Positions 52,071-62,884 of a stretch of 64,000 nt of DNA are shown in pieces (positions within the stretch are counted from its first letter, which is position 1; each line of letters begins with the position of its first letter). This DNA comes from Ficedula albicollis (Eukaryota; Chordata; Aves; Passeriformes; Muscicapidae): the NCBI RefSeq assembly GCF_000247815.1, contig NC_021674.1:32269453-32333452 (forward strand), in the 5' to 3' direction. Position numbers and translations under genes: made by a program. The notes below the pieces were generated by a model, which searched no databases, was not told the origin of the DNA, and was given only the letters and a program-made list of their open reading frames with translations.

Positions 52071-55000
52071 ACCAAGAGAAAAACCTGCATTTTCTCTGGG
52101 CTTACCTTACAAGAAATTTTAACTAATGATGTCTGTGCTGCAGAAACAGTATTGGAGGTTGTCACATCTACAGAGACAGTAATTGACTGATAGCAGGTGG
52201 ATCTCTTGTTCTCATTTTGCATATGTGTTTGTCTTGTCTATCCCTACATAAAAGAAAAAACCCCATGATTTATTTTTGAAAAAGAGACACAGCTTTGTTT
52301 TCTTGATTTACTACTAGTGATTTAAGGCAGTTAAATTTCATTTATGTAAGTGAGGATGTTCAATTTCCACAAGCATATCAAGACTTCTAAGCTTGCTGTT
52401 TAAATTTTTTCTTCATGAAGGTTACCACTGCTTACCACTGAAAGATGAGAACGTGGGGAAGTAGTATGAGAAAAGCATAATTTACCTAACAAAACTAAAC
52501 AAAACCTTTTGATGTAATCCAAGAGGAAGAGTATTCTTCTGGTGTAGTTACATTGAACATGTGTCAAGAAAGCTATTAACATTTATTTCAACTTGTAGCA
52601 AAGAAAAAGCTGATCATTTTGCTAGAATTTTTCACTATAATTGAAATGTGGTGGCAACACATGAGTCTGTGCATGCACATGCACAGTTGTGGACAGAAGG
52701 AATCCTTCTGCTGGAAGGTGCTGGTGGTCTTCCCAAGCTGGGATGTCTGTGCAGGGTCCAGTGACTGCTGACTGATGTGCTGAACTGTGACATGGGAGAG
52801 CTTTGTGCTGATTTTGTGTGGTATTGCTGACAGCCCTGTGCTGCTATTGCAGGGACTCTAGAGCTGCTATTCTCATCCACAAGCTAAGCTGCTGTCACCA
52901 GAAAGGCATAATTGACCCTTTGCACCAGCTGTGATCTGGGTGTGTTAATACTTATCTCCAAACTGCCTGGTTGCAGTCATATTCTTTATTGTGGAGGGGT
53001 TAATGGTTTTCCTGAAGATAACTGCAATGATATTTGCCTCTAAAACAGCAATAAAATTCCTTATTTCATAGCAATGAATAAGTTCACCTTGCAGTAAATT
53101 AAAGCACAGTTGGACTAATTCACTTATAAATTACAAAATAGCCACTCTCTTACAGACTGTCTATAATGTACTAATACATTTTTAAGATGTATTTTCTGTG
53201 AAATGCTTCCCTTCAGTGTTGCTAAGCAATTGCAGGTTTCACTAACTTCACGTGCAGTTTCACTGCTTAAAATATAGTCCAAAACAAAACACCAAGTGGA
53301 CTCTATTCACAAGAGCTGAGCTTCATGAAGGTGGGCTGATAGTACTGCTCAGATTCTCCAGCTCTTCTGATTTTTCTAAAAAAACTTCTGGTTTCTCAGG
53401 ATGAAACTGCTTTCCTCTCAGCGCTTTTCAAGGCAAAATTACCTTACCATTTTCCCTATCTTTAGTCTTCCATGGTATTTCCTTGATGCTGTGACTCCCT
53501 TCAGTCTTGGCAGAACTGGTTTATGGGGGTACTGGGCAATGTGGGGAGACTGGGGCTGGTCCCAAGTGATACAGCCCTGCTCCAAAGTGCTGTGTTGCGT
53601 GCCAGCAGCAGCTCCCTGTGAGGTGGGAGCTGGCTTGCTTGGCCAGCCAGCACAAACAGAGGTTGACCCCTCCTCAGGTCCCTTGGGTGTATCCATGCAT
53701 TTCTTGAGCATAGATCTTTCTTACCTCTCACGCACATCTTAGGCTCCTCTGCCCACCTTGACCTCCTTCCCAGCCATTCCTTTGATCCTTACTCCATATG
53801 TGCCCCTATTTTCCCTTTTGTTTCCTAGGAAGAGTAAGTGTGGGAATTAGAGCTATAATAGAAGGGGAGAGGGCCCAGCTTGGGCTAAGCTCTCAAATGG
53901 AAGCAATCTGCTCTGTGTGGATGGAGAGCAAGACATCTAAGACATCATGTATGTAAGACATCTATCTGAATATACTGCACAGAAAAAATTGTCTGTCACC
54001 AATATAATTCATATTCCTCTTTTTCTGTGTCACAAGCATAAAACTAAACTGTATAAATCCTACAACTATCATTAGTTTTACTGTGATTTATGCAAACCAC
54101 AATAACCCTCTGTGAACCCAGAAAAGTAAGCAGATGTGTGTTGCCTGCCAGAGCTTAAAGGCAAAATCATTTGTTTGAAGTGAACTGGAAGGAGGAGCAC
54201 CTCTAGAGTGGAAAATAAGGGTAATGGGGATTAAGCAACAAAACTAACAAGTGACACCTCCACAGATATTTAACACTTTGTGTTTGATATTTTTAGAGTT
54301 TATTTTCATAGCAGTCAAACTATGCACTGCTTGCGATTGTGCTGCAGAACAGTTTTGAAGGTGTGTGATACATAGTCCTTAAACTTGGAAAGACTTCCTT
54401 GCAGATGACCAAATGAGAAGGACTGTACCCAGCACTATTGGTGTCTCATCTGCAAGGTCACTAATGAGAAAGGTTTTACCTTTCAAACACCGGTACTGAA
54501 AGCTAGAGAGATAAACAGAAGCTTTACTCTCAGTACCTCAGAGCCTGCAGCCCTTGCTGGTTGCAGCCAGGATCTGGGCTTGGTGAGGCCAGCAGGGCTG
54601 AACCCAAAGCTGTTCTGTTTGCCTGCAATTGCCGCTGTCAGAACAACTGAAGCAGTTGTAGCTCAGCTGCACTGCCCTTTCTAGCGGTTGTTTTTTTTAA
54701 TTAAGACAATATCTGACAAAGTAAATTAAGAGAAGCTGATGGTTTTAGCAGGTTTTTTGCTTCAAATGCCTGATGTCAGTTTGGGCCACATGTACATTCT
54801 GCACATGCCATGGGATAGAAAAAGTGAAGACTTCTTTTTCAATTCTCTGCTGCCTGCCCAGACACCACATGTACTGTCTGTTACATGTCGCTTCTGATGA
54901 GGTTCATGCTGGGAATTTCTTTTTAAAGGCAAAGTATTTGTGAAGGAAAGAGTTCAGATTGGGCAGGTTGCATTAGAAATTCTCAGTGTCTCCAGCTTGA

Positions 55001-57499
55001 ATACAGTGATTGCTTTATGTGGACACCAGCTAGCAGTTTGTACAGGTTCAGGTTTGTCTGGTAATAAATGAAATAAGAAGAATTAGAGTAAGCAGTAGGG
55101 GAAATTGAGCATGTATTTATAAAGAGTAAACTAGCCACAAAAATTGTTGTAACTAGTGACACAAGCACAGGAAAATTATTTCAGTAATACAAATATATAA
55201 ATCTTATAAACATCAGGAGACCACTTTTGAAACGTTAGTGGGATATGTGTCTCCTACCATTATGACTGAGAAATTGTGCAAAATCTGTTCTGTCTGGCAC
55301 ATAAAATCACAGAGGTGAACATCTTTAAAAAAAACCAAAAAATGTGGATTCTGACTATACAATTCAGTACATTTCAGTAAATTATGTAGCATTGTCTGCT
55401 TTGAGCCCTGCCTCCTTTTTTTTTTCCCTAAGGTGCTTTACAGCATTCTTAATTACTAGCCTCTATGATCTGGAGAATTCTTTTACTTCATACTTGTCAA
55501 CTGAAAGCATGAAATAGTAACCAGAACTATTTCTTCTCTAGAGCAAACCTTATGCAGAGTTCGTATTTCTATCAAAAGTCTTAGTAATTTGTATTCCTTT
55601 AAGGGAGGAAAGGCCTCATCTTCAGCCAGGGGATTTGGACACAAATAGACATTAGTGAAGCTTTCACCCATATCTTTTCCAGCCTGCTGTACACTCTCTT
55701 TCATTGTTTCCTTCCTGTCAAAACCCAGTGGGGCTAAAAGTGGCCACCACAGCAGTGAAGCCCAGCTGCTACACGCCCCTACTGAAGAGCAGGCTGATAA
55801 TGTTCTCTTCAGCATGTTAGACATGAGCTATTAGAAGCCCAGGAATAGATCCAGGCTCAGGTTTCCTACATGATCTATTTGTTTAACCTGGTGGGCCAGC
55901 TGTGGAAGTGAAGATATATTCTAATAGTCTGTGGTGACATCTGAAACAAAGGGCAAGCTCCTATGTAAACTTTTAATTAAACCCTATTGGCAAATGTTGC
56001 TGTGGCATGCAAACATTTTTATCTTATTGGAGATGATAAACTATAGACACTTTAAAAATATGTACAAAAGTTGAGAGTGTCTTTAGTAAAAGGGAATTTA
56101 GATGTTACCCAATAGATATAAATAAGAAGAAAAAAAAAAGGATATTGAGTGATACAAAGCCACCTGGATCAAGGGGTGAAATGTGGACATTTGCTTCTTA
56201 GGTGTCCGAGTCCAAACTGTGCAAGGGATATTAACTTCTAGTTACCATCTGTTAACATCAGTTGGATGAGTTTGTTCTGCCTGTAGTGTGGGCAAATGCT
56301 AAGCTAGAAGTGGTGTAGATCTGCTCTGCCTGAGCAAATGACAGACTTGGCCTTTTTGTGGCAACAGAAGTCTGATAGGGATTCCAGAGGGTGGGAAATT
56401 CCATGGAAACTTTTTTTAATATGCCCTGAACTGTCTCGCTGTGTCATGTTAGAAGTCAGGACTTCCAGTGTGACAGAAATGAGGAGACTTACTCACTACT
56501 CTTAGTTCCTACTCACTGTTACAGGGTGGCTTTTTGGTCGGTCTGTTTTTCCTCTTGTGCTTTTTCATTTCGTTAACATGTACAAGGTGCATCATAGTGT
56601 TTTGCTTTCAAAGCCAAATGGGAGAATGCAGTTTAGTTAAAGGATAGGTTGTATGTATAGATATTCCTATTAAAATTTGGGAGGATGTGGAGGCTTCTCT
56701 GAGAAGCTCATCACTTAAGGTTGTTTCAATGCACTGATCTATGGGTCAAGATCTTAAGTAAACAGTAATTTAGGACACTTGTGAAACTTTGGGGTTTCAT
56801 TTACTATTTGTCTGCCTTTCTGAATCCATAGACTCTAATTTTTTATCTCAAAATTTACTGTGTAAATTTATCAGTGCTGTAAACCACAGTGAATATGCAG
56901 GTTTTTCACATGAATACTAATCTTATTGTTGGTTTCAATTTCCTAGTTGTTCACAGAGCTGATTCAAGGTACAAAGAGGTAGTGAACATAAATTTTTCTG
57001 CCTTAGTGAAAACAACATCATCACTTCTGCTATGAAAAGTTAAGACAGAAACGTAGCAGAGTTGAGGTGGAAAGAAAGCAGAAGAGACCTGTCCTAGCAT
57101 GCCTGTGGGAGGAGAGGGGAGTGACAGCAGCTGGGGCAATTGTGGCTGCAGAAAGAAGCTCCCCATGAGACCAGCCATACACCTTAACTCTTTGGTGGCA
57201 GCAAGTCTGGCACCAAGATCAGCATACAGGCCAAGCAAGCCTGATCGCTGATTTGTATTCAGCGGGAGATGACCTTAGATAGTTGCTGACACAGATAGAT
57301 CAGGCACTAGGTATAATCACCATAGTGATCACTCTTCAGCTGCATCTCTGCAGCATGGCAGAGGTCTCCAACGTGGGCTTTGATTTTCCCACTCAGAACC
57401 AGGAGCCACCTCTGATCATTGTATCCCTACAGGCAAACAAGCAATGCAGGAGCAACCTTAGAAACTCCTAGCTTGACACTCTTGCCCTGGCAGGACAAA

Positions 57500-57845
57500 T
57501 GCCTTTTAGAGGCAGTTTGCTGCACAGTGACGTATGCTCGTGGTGTTGGGTTTTGGTCATTCTGGGGGGCAGCAGGAGCCAAGCCCAGCACCACCTCACC
57601 CACAGAGATGTGGCCGTGGGGCTGGTGGCCCCCCTGGGCAGCTGGTGGCCCAGTCCCTGCCATGGGGTGCCTGAGGGTCGTGGCACCCACTGCTGGGGTG
57701 ATGGGCTGGCCTGTGTCACCGTGGCAGCTGGCAGATGGGGGGCTTCAGCCGGGGCAGCGGGGAGGCAGCCGCAGCAGCGCGCTGGCCGAGCTGCTCAACA
57801 ACAGCCCTTTGAGCACTGACAGCTCTGCTCTGGCTGGCCAGAAGT
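57500..57845. other. GC-rich intronic islet with overlapping open frames
   Basis: This is a GC-rich block with a CpG-bearing end (ccgcagcagcgcgctggccg near 57769). Open frames of 142 and 106 codons (57419-57847 and 57499-57819, plus) and two on the minus strand overlap. Proline, glycine and tryptophan abundance and lack of any recognised domain argue against a protein gene. It is intronic to SDCCAG8 and could be a regulatory islet or an unknown non-coding exon. Confidence 0.35.
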
Positions 57846-60731
57846 AGTTATCAGATTACTTGTATTAAAACCTAATTAAGATGTGTGCCAGTAAATGCAG
57901 CATGATTATTGGATTTGGTGATTTAGCTGCTGCAGGTTGCTGCAATCCAATCACGCCATTTCAGCAAATCCAGCTCCATGGAGTAAAGTGAAAACGTTTT
58001 ACATCAGTAACCTGACTGTGCTGGAAGAGTAAATAACCTTTTAATGCCACTACTATGTCAAGGACTGACTGATACCACTGCAGGTTGAGTGGATACTGCC
58101 CACAGACCCTTGCATATTAATTTCCTTCAAATCAGCATTAAAACCCAGAGGAGGGCTGACAGGTTATATCAGCTTTTACCTTCATTGCGGATTGCCTGTG
58201 GATTAATGGGCATGAGTCCCCAAGGGCAGGGAGCTTGCAGCCAGTCCTGTGGGTGCCCCTGGTTTAGCACTGTGTTGTTACAGAAAATAAAGCAGCTTTT
58301 GTTTTCATCTGTAGGCCACACTTAAGCGGAAGTGCAGCATGGTGGGTGCTAGTACAGCTTTGTGGTATTGGATACAATGGAAGTTTATTCTGGAGGTGGA
58401 ATTCACCTTGGTGCCAAAGCTCTGCTTTGTGTTTGATGTTTCATCTAATTTCTGCAGGGTCTTGCAGTCATTGTCTAGCCATAGCTGCCAAAATGTAACA
58501 AAACCCTATCTATCCCTTTTCACCTCATTTCTGGACAGCCTGGGGTATGGCCTAGTCTCAGATCCAAGTTTCACTGCTATGTGAAGTTGTCTGCATGTTG
58601 TAACTGCACAAAAAAGCAAGGTAGGTTGGAGCCATTCTAACATAAAGCTGCCTATAAGTTCCAAGTATTGAGAATCAGAGCAAAACATTTACCTTGAAGC
58701 TTTCACTGTGGCTTGTGATGCCTCGGTTGTGTTCTCCTTCTGTGGAACCACTCATCTCATGAAACAGTCTCTTTTTTGCCTCCATGTAGAATTAGGGATT
58801 TCGGCTTAAAGTGGTTAATGGGAAATTATTGGAATGGTATTGTTATTACTGCTGACTGGGAGCTTTCTCCTTAGTGCCAGGTTGTCCTGTGGGTAGTCAA
58901 AACAACATGGTTCACGAGCTACCTTTTCACCTTGTGCCTTGAAGTGACATGACAAAGCATGGACTCAGTCCCTGTCCTTCAACAGGGGCAGGCCAAGGGG
59001 GAGCAGCTACATGCCATCTCAAATGGACAGATCTTGCCACTTTGGTGCAAAAATTATCTCATTTAGACAGGAGAGTGAGGATACAGTGGTCACTCAGATG
59101 CTCAGGACACAGTATATTTGCCTGGTAGGTGGTGTTGCCAAAGTGAACATGGCGACCGTGCAACCTCCCTCACTCATATTAGCAAAATGTGCAGAAGGTT
59201 CTGTCACCCAGTTGTAAAAATGATGGCAGGCATCGATGTGCAGTTGTAACATATGGGAAGTACAGTGAATGTGGGTGGAGCTGTTCATTTCTCATCTTGA
59301 ATCATTTACGAGATCAGCAGGCAGGCCAGATACAATGCATATGGGAATGTGTGGCTGTGCTGCACATGTCACACGTAATAGCAGATACTGTGAGAGGGCC
59401 AGAGCCTGTCCTCAGGAGCTAAACGCGCCCGAGCAGGCTGGGAGTCCCAGTGTGTGGACCAAGGGCCAGCTTGGCAGCAGTTTTGGGAGAGCAGACTGGC
59501 AGACAGAATTTGGGAATTCGCAGATCCAAATCTGCACTGAATAGAACTGCACCCTTTTCATCCATTGTGGCCCAGAACTGTAGATTGGAATGTTATTAAA
59601 CCTGTAGTTAAGCACTGGGGATACAGATGATAAAGGTAAAGTTGTAGCCTGCTGGTCAAACCCAGCTCAGTGCCTGTATGGTCTTTCTCCCTCTGCTCAA
59701 GGAGGCAGTCTAAATGTAGCACTGGGTGGTGAAGTTACAAGCAGAAAAGTATAATTGAGTATTTCCATAATTAAAGACTTTTCCACTTACAGTAGTTCAT
59801 TTGAAAGGACATAGATCTTCACAATGAAGCACACTAGGGCTTGTGGCCAGTAATATTTTTTGAAATTTGCATGGGCTACTTGTGATTATCTACTAAAAAA
59901 TATTGTTCTGATGTAAAAATCATGTGAGTTGGAAATTTTTTCTGATTGGATGCTAGGAGTAATAAACAGTCACTGGAGAAATAACAAGTGATACCTGCTT
60001 TCATGTTTAAAGAAATAAATATGCAGTTGACCTGTCTTACAGCACTGTTGTCCCAACTCAGCCACTCGTTCTTCCAGTGTGAGCAGAAAGCCTCTGCTTA
60101 TTTCTTCTGATACCCTCTGTTTTGCAGCCCCTGATGGGGAAGACCTTTGGAATGATGGGCTCTTTACATCTTTCCTGAAGAATCTCTGTTACATTGTTAA
60201 AGGATCTATGCTGACATGCTTAATTAACACTAAGCTTAATTGAAATAAGTGCTATGTTCTGTAATGAGTTTTGGACATTGACCAGCTTGCAAAGAGCAGT
60301 GGACAGAAAACAGAAGTTTCTGTCACTTCAGGTCCAGTTTGTCAGGGAATTTGGATATTTGGTTTTATAATCTAGGCTACGGTGTGTGCTTCAAGAAGAC
60401 AGTTAGTGAAGCAGCTACAGAGTGTGCAGCTTGCTTAGCTACTGATGTCAGGATGCAGTCCTGAAGTCTTTACTGATGTCACAGCAAAGCAGATTTGCTG
60501 TCATGTCCTCATAGAGCTTCTAAATTAAAAGTGCAAACCTTTAAAAGTGCTAATTTAAAGTGTGAAAATACATTTAATGTCCATCCTAGGAGTAACACTT
60601 CAGTGTCAGCCCAACCACCAGCCTGAACTCTGGGCTCTGGGCGCTGCCACCACCAGCGCAAACATCAAAGCTTCTTCCGTGAACTCCCAACTTCAGATGC
60701 TCTGCAACCCTTTTATCTATTTCTTTTCCAG

Positions 60732-60858
60732 GTTACAGCAGCTTGACAAGCACTGCCAGGCCACTGCCCAGCAGTTAGTGGAGTTGCTCAACAAACAGAA
60801 TCAGCTCTTCAAAGAAAAGCACCTGCTTACAGAAGAGGTGCAGTTGCTGCGAACACAG
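60732..60858 (+). CDS. SDCCAG8: SDCCAG8 penultimate or last coding exon (fourth of four)
   Basis: The first base completes an Arg codon (AG|G). It is followed by 42 codons, LQQLDKHCQATAQQLVELLN...KEKHLLTEEVQLLRTQ. The LDKH-QATAQQLV-LL-KQNQL-order and the final EV-LRTQ are the extreme C-terminal coiled coil of SDCCAG8. The acceptor is strong (tttatctatttcttttccag). The donor CAG|gtactg is weak after position +4, and the frame stays open across it for 16 more codons to TAG at 60907-60909. In mammals a very short last exon adds only about nine residues after LRTQ. The family's C-terminal region carries partner-binding segments for ciliary and centrosomal proteins such as OFD1; that is family knowledge, not visible here. 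Confidence 0.93.
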
Positions 60859-60909
60859 GTACTGTGCCAAAAGAAAAGGAACTCTGAGGGGAATATTCTG
60901 CAGCTTTAG
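60859..60909 (+). CDS. SDCCAG8: candidate read-through C-terminal extension of SDCCAG8 (composite terminal exon)
   Basis: If the weak donor at 60859 is not used, the frame continues for 16 codons (VLCQKKRNSEGNILQL) to a TAG stop at 60907-60909. Two overlapping AATAAA hexamers follow at 60993-60998 and 60998-61003, about 85-95 bases past the stop, so a 3' end by intronic polyadenylation is possible. The tail is not similar to the mammalian C-terminus that I recall. This is one of at least two alternative ends and is unproven. Confidence 0.3.
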   Translation, partial: VLCQKKRNSEGNILQL

Positions 60910-60992
60910 CAGAGAAATCTGCCAGCAGCCTGATTTCAACTGCTGGATTTTGGTGCTGTTGTTCTTTTAAATAGAGCATTACCTTATAAAAT

Positions 60993-61003
60993 AATAAAAT
61001 AAA
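60993..61003 (+). promoter_or_regulatory. overlapping AATAAA polyadenylation hexamers
   Basis: Two canonical AATAAA hexamers overlap by one base. They lie just downstream of the in-frame stop of the candidate composite exon. No strong GT-rich downstream element is evident within the next 60 bases, and AT-rich introns produce such hexamers by chance, so their use is only a possibility. Confidence 0.3.
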
Positions 61004-61350
61004 AATTCATGCAGTTGGAAAGAGACAGGTAGCTGAAACTGACTCTCACTTAAATCTAAACTAAATGAAAAAAGTGTTTTGAAGTGACAATAAAAAAGCA
61101 GAAGTTATTCTCAGTGACAGTTCCTAGCTTTCTTATTTGAAGATTTCTGTGTTGCTTATTCAGAGAAAAGGGAAATCTGTTCTTTAACATCATTAATGTT
61201 TAAACAGTAACTTGATGTTGATAATTGCTTAGAGGTTTTGCTGCCATTTGTCAGGCTAAAGTAGTTCTATCACTTTGTGGGTTTTTTTTCTCTTTATTTT
61301 TAAAAGTATCTTTTACCTTTTTTACTGCTCAGTGACCACTCATGGTGAGA

Positions 61351-61436
61351 CTCTTGGGATTGTCCTGTCCAGAGCCACTAGTTGAGCTTTGATGAGCCCA
61401 GTGGGTCTCTTTCAACTCAAGACATTCTGTGATTCA
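61351..61436 (+). mobile_element. CR1 LINE 3'-end fragment
   Basis: The fragment reads like a diverged CR1 tail in sense orientation: cttgggattgtcctgtccag, then gagctttgatgagcc, then gtctctttcaactcaag and the terminal attctgtgattc. CR1 elements of birds and reptiles end in a short ATTCTRTG-type repeat preceded by a CTTCCAACTCAA-like block, which matches. It is severely 5'-truncated to about 85 bases, as is typical for CR1, has no coding capacity, and lies about 230 bases upstream of the strong acceptor at 61663. Confidence 0.75.
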
Positions 61437-61630
61437 TGCACACAAATGCGAATGGTGAATGTACAATCAATCTTGCTTGAGCATTGCTTCTTCAGCAGGT
61501 CTGATTGTTGCTTCCAGTGGTCCCTAGGAAGCTGTGGCTTCTTATGGGCTGTTCTGGCTTTTTTTGTTTTGGCCACTCTTCTTTGGCCAGGAAGTGCTTT
61601 GGAAATAAGGGAGAAGACTGCGAGGCTGGG

Positions 61631-61663
61631 TTTTTTCTTTTTCTTTCTTTCCCTTTTTTTCAG
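61631..61663 (+). promoter_or_regulatory. strong polypyrimidine tract and CAG acceptor
   Basis: About 30 consecutive pyrimidines (ttttttctttttctttcttt and onward) lead directly into CAG. It outranks by eye any other acceptor between the last recognised SDCCAG8 exon and the end of the window. It could serve a terminal exon, or be a chance low-complexity tract. Confidence 0.4.
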
Positions 61664-61681
61664 AAAAAGGAAGAGAGCTAG
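61664..61681 (+). CDS. SDCCAG8: candidate short terminal coding exon of SDCCAG8
   Basis: A nearly uninterrupted pyrimidine tract of about 30 bases (61631-61660) ends in CAG at 61661-61663, the best-looking acceptor downstream of the last recognised exon. In the required phase 0 the following bases read Lys-Lys-Glu-Glu-Ser and then TAG at 61679-61681. This would end the protein five residues after LRTQ. A very short terminal coding exon is the family pattern, but the residues do not match the mammalian tail that I recall. Other phase-0 candidates follow acceptors at about 63013 and 63542. The true exon could also lie beyond the window. Confidence 0.25.
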   Translation, partial: KKEES

Positions 61682-62672
61682 CAAGCACAGAATGAGGTTT
61701 TCAGGAAAACTATCAGATATTCAAGGTTGAACTAGTGTATTTACTCAGTCACAAAGCAAATTAAAATGCTCTCTAACTTTCAAACTCGTGAGTCTGCCCA
61801 GGATAGCTGGAGTTCGCTTAACATGGTAACAAAGGACATTCAGTGTAGGAAATTGAGTCTAGTAGCACACCTAGCAGTAAATAGAACATGAATTGGCTTG
61901 GAACTTGAAAGTACTTAAATCATACTATTTTTGTAGGCTTTTTATCTGTAGAAGTCAGTAAATGTTTAACCTAGGAGAATAAAATCCATACTTTGTTAAG
62001 CCCCTAATCATGTCCATGTGTTCAGTTTTACAGGACTTCCTGTTCTAGTACACAAACTCAGTGGCTTATGAGAGTGTAAGGTTTATCAGCATGTCCTGGC
62101 AAATTTTAGGGCAACCATAGTGTTCTCTCTATGAAAGAGGTTAAGGAGGTGGTTGTTCCCAAAATAAATTAAAATTTCTGCTTTAAGAAAAGTATTCTTG
62201 GTAATGTGAACAGCCTTTACATGGTCCACAGGGATTTTGTTATTGATAGTCTATTTTATCTGGAAGTGATTGTGTTTTTATGGAGTTGGGCAGAAGTACA
62301 AAAGTCATACAAAAGAGGAAAAAAATCATTCAAATATTACACTTCTATCAAAGCTTGACTGGCAAAAGCTGCCTTCTTTATGTTCATTACAAGTCAATTG
62401 TGCTCCAGAAGATACTTTTTAAGTTGAGAACATGCAGAAAAGAAGAATTATATAAAAAAATTATTACAAAATTAGCCCTAAAAATCTATTTGCAGCTATT
62501 TAAAGCAGTGGTGGTTCTCTGGGAACTGGAATTCAGCCCAAAAGAGCTGCTTGGAATATCAGACAATTGTTTTAAGGAACATGAAGAACAGTTCACCATA
62601 AATGGAAGCTCTTTGCAGAAAGATGCCTGTAGTTAGTATAGAAATAAATACCAAAACCAAACAATTGCAGAG

Positions 62673-62884
62673 TCAGTGTTGATCAAAGGTTAAAGTGACT
62701 TCATATTCCACATTTTACTGTATTGTCGAACAGTTCTCCTTTATAATTAACCAAGTTTTTGGAGGTTCTTTTGGTGGATCAGTGTTGATCAAAAGTTAAA
62801 GTGACTTCATATTCCGCATTTTACTGTATTGTCAAACAGTTCTCCTTTATAATTAACCAAGTTTTTGGAGGTTCTTTTGGTGGG
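62673..62884. repeat. two-copy tandem duplication, 106 bp unit
   Basis: Copies start at 62673 and 62779 with tcagtgttgatcaaa and run through ccaagtttttggaggttctt. About three differences were seen (ggtt/agtt, ccac/ccgc, gtcg/gtca), two of them CpG-type transitions. Confidence 0.95.

Noticed and set aside
52668..52679. Perfect 12-base palindrome TGTGCATGCACA
   Set aside because: It is short and part of a local TGCA-rich string. Such palindromes are expected by chance in 64 kb.
62280..62636. 118-residue open frame on the plus strand downstream of SDCCAG8
   Set aside because: Lys/Ile/Leu-rich composition expected from AT-rich DNA; no homology recognised, and the frame does not continue SDCCAG8 by a supported splice.
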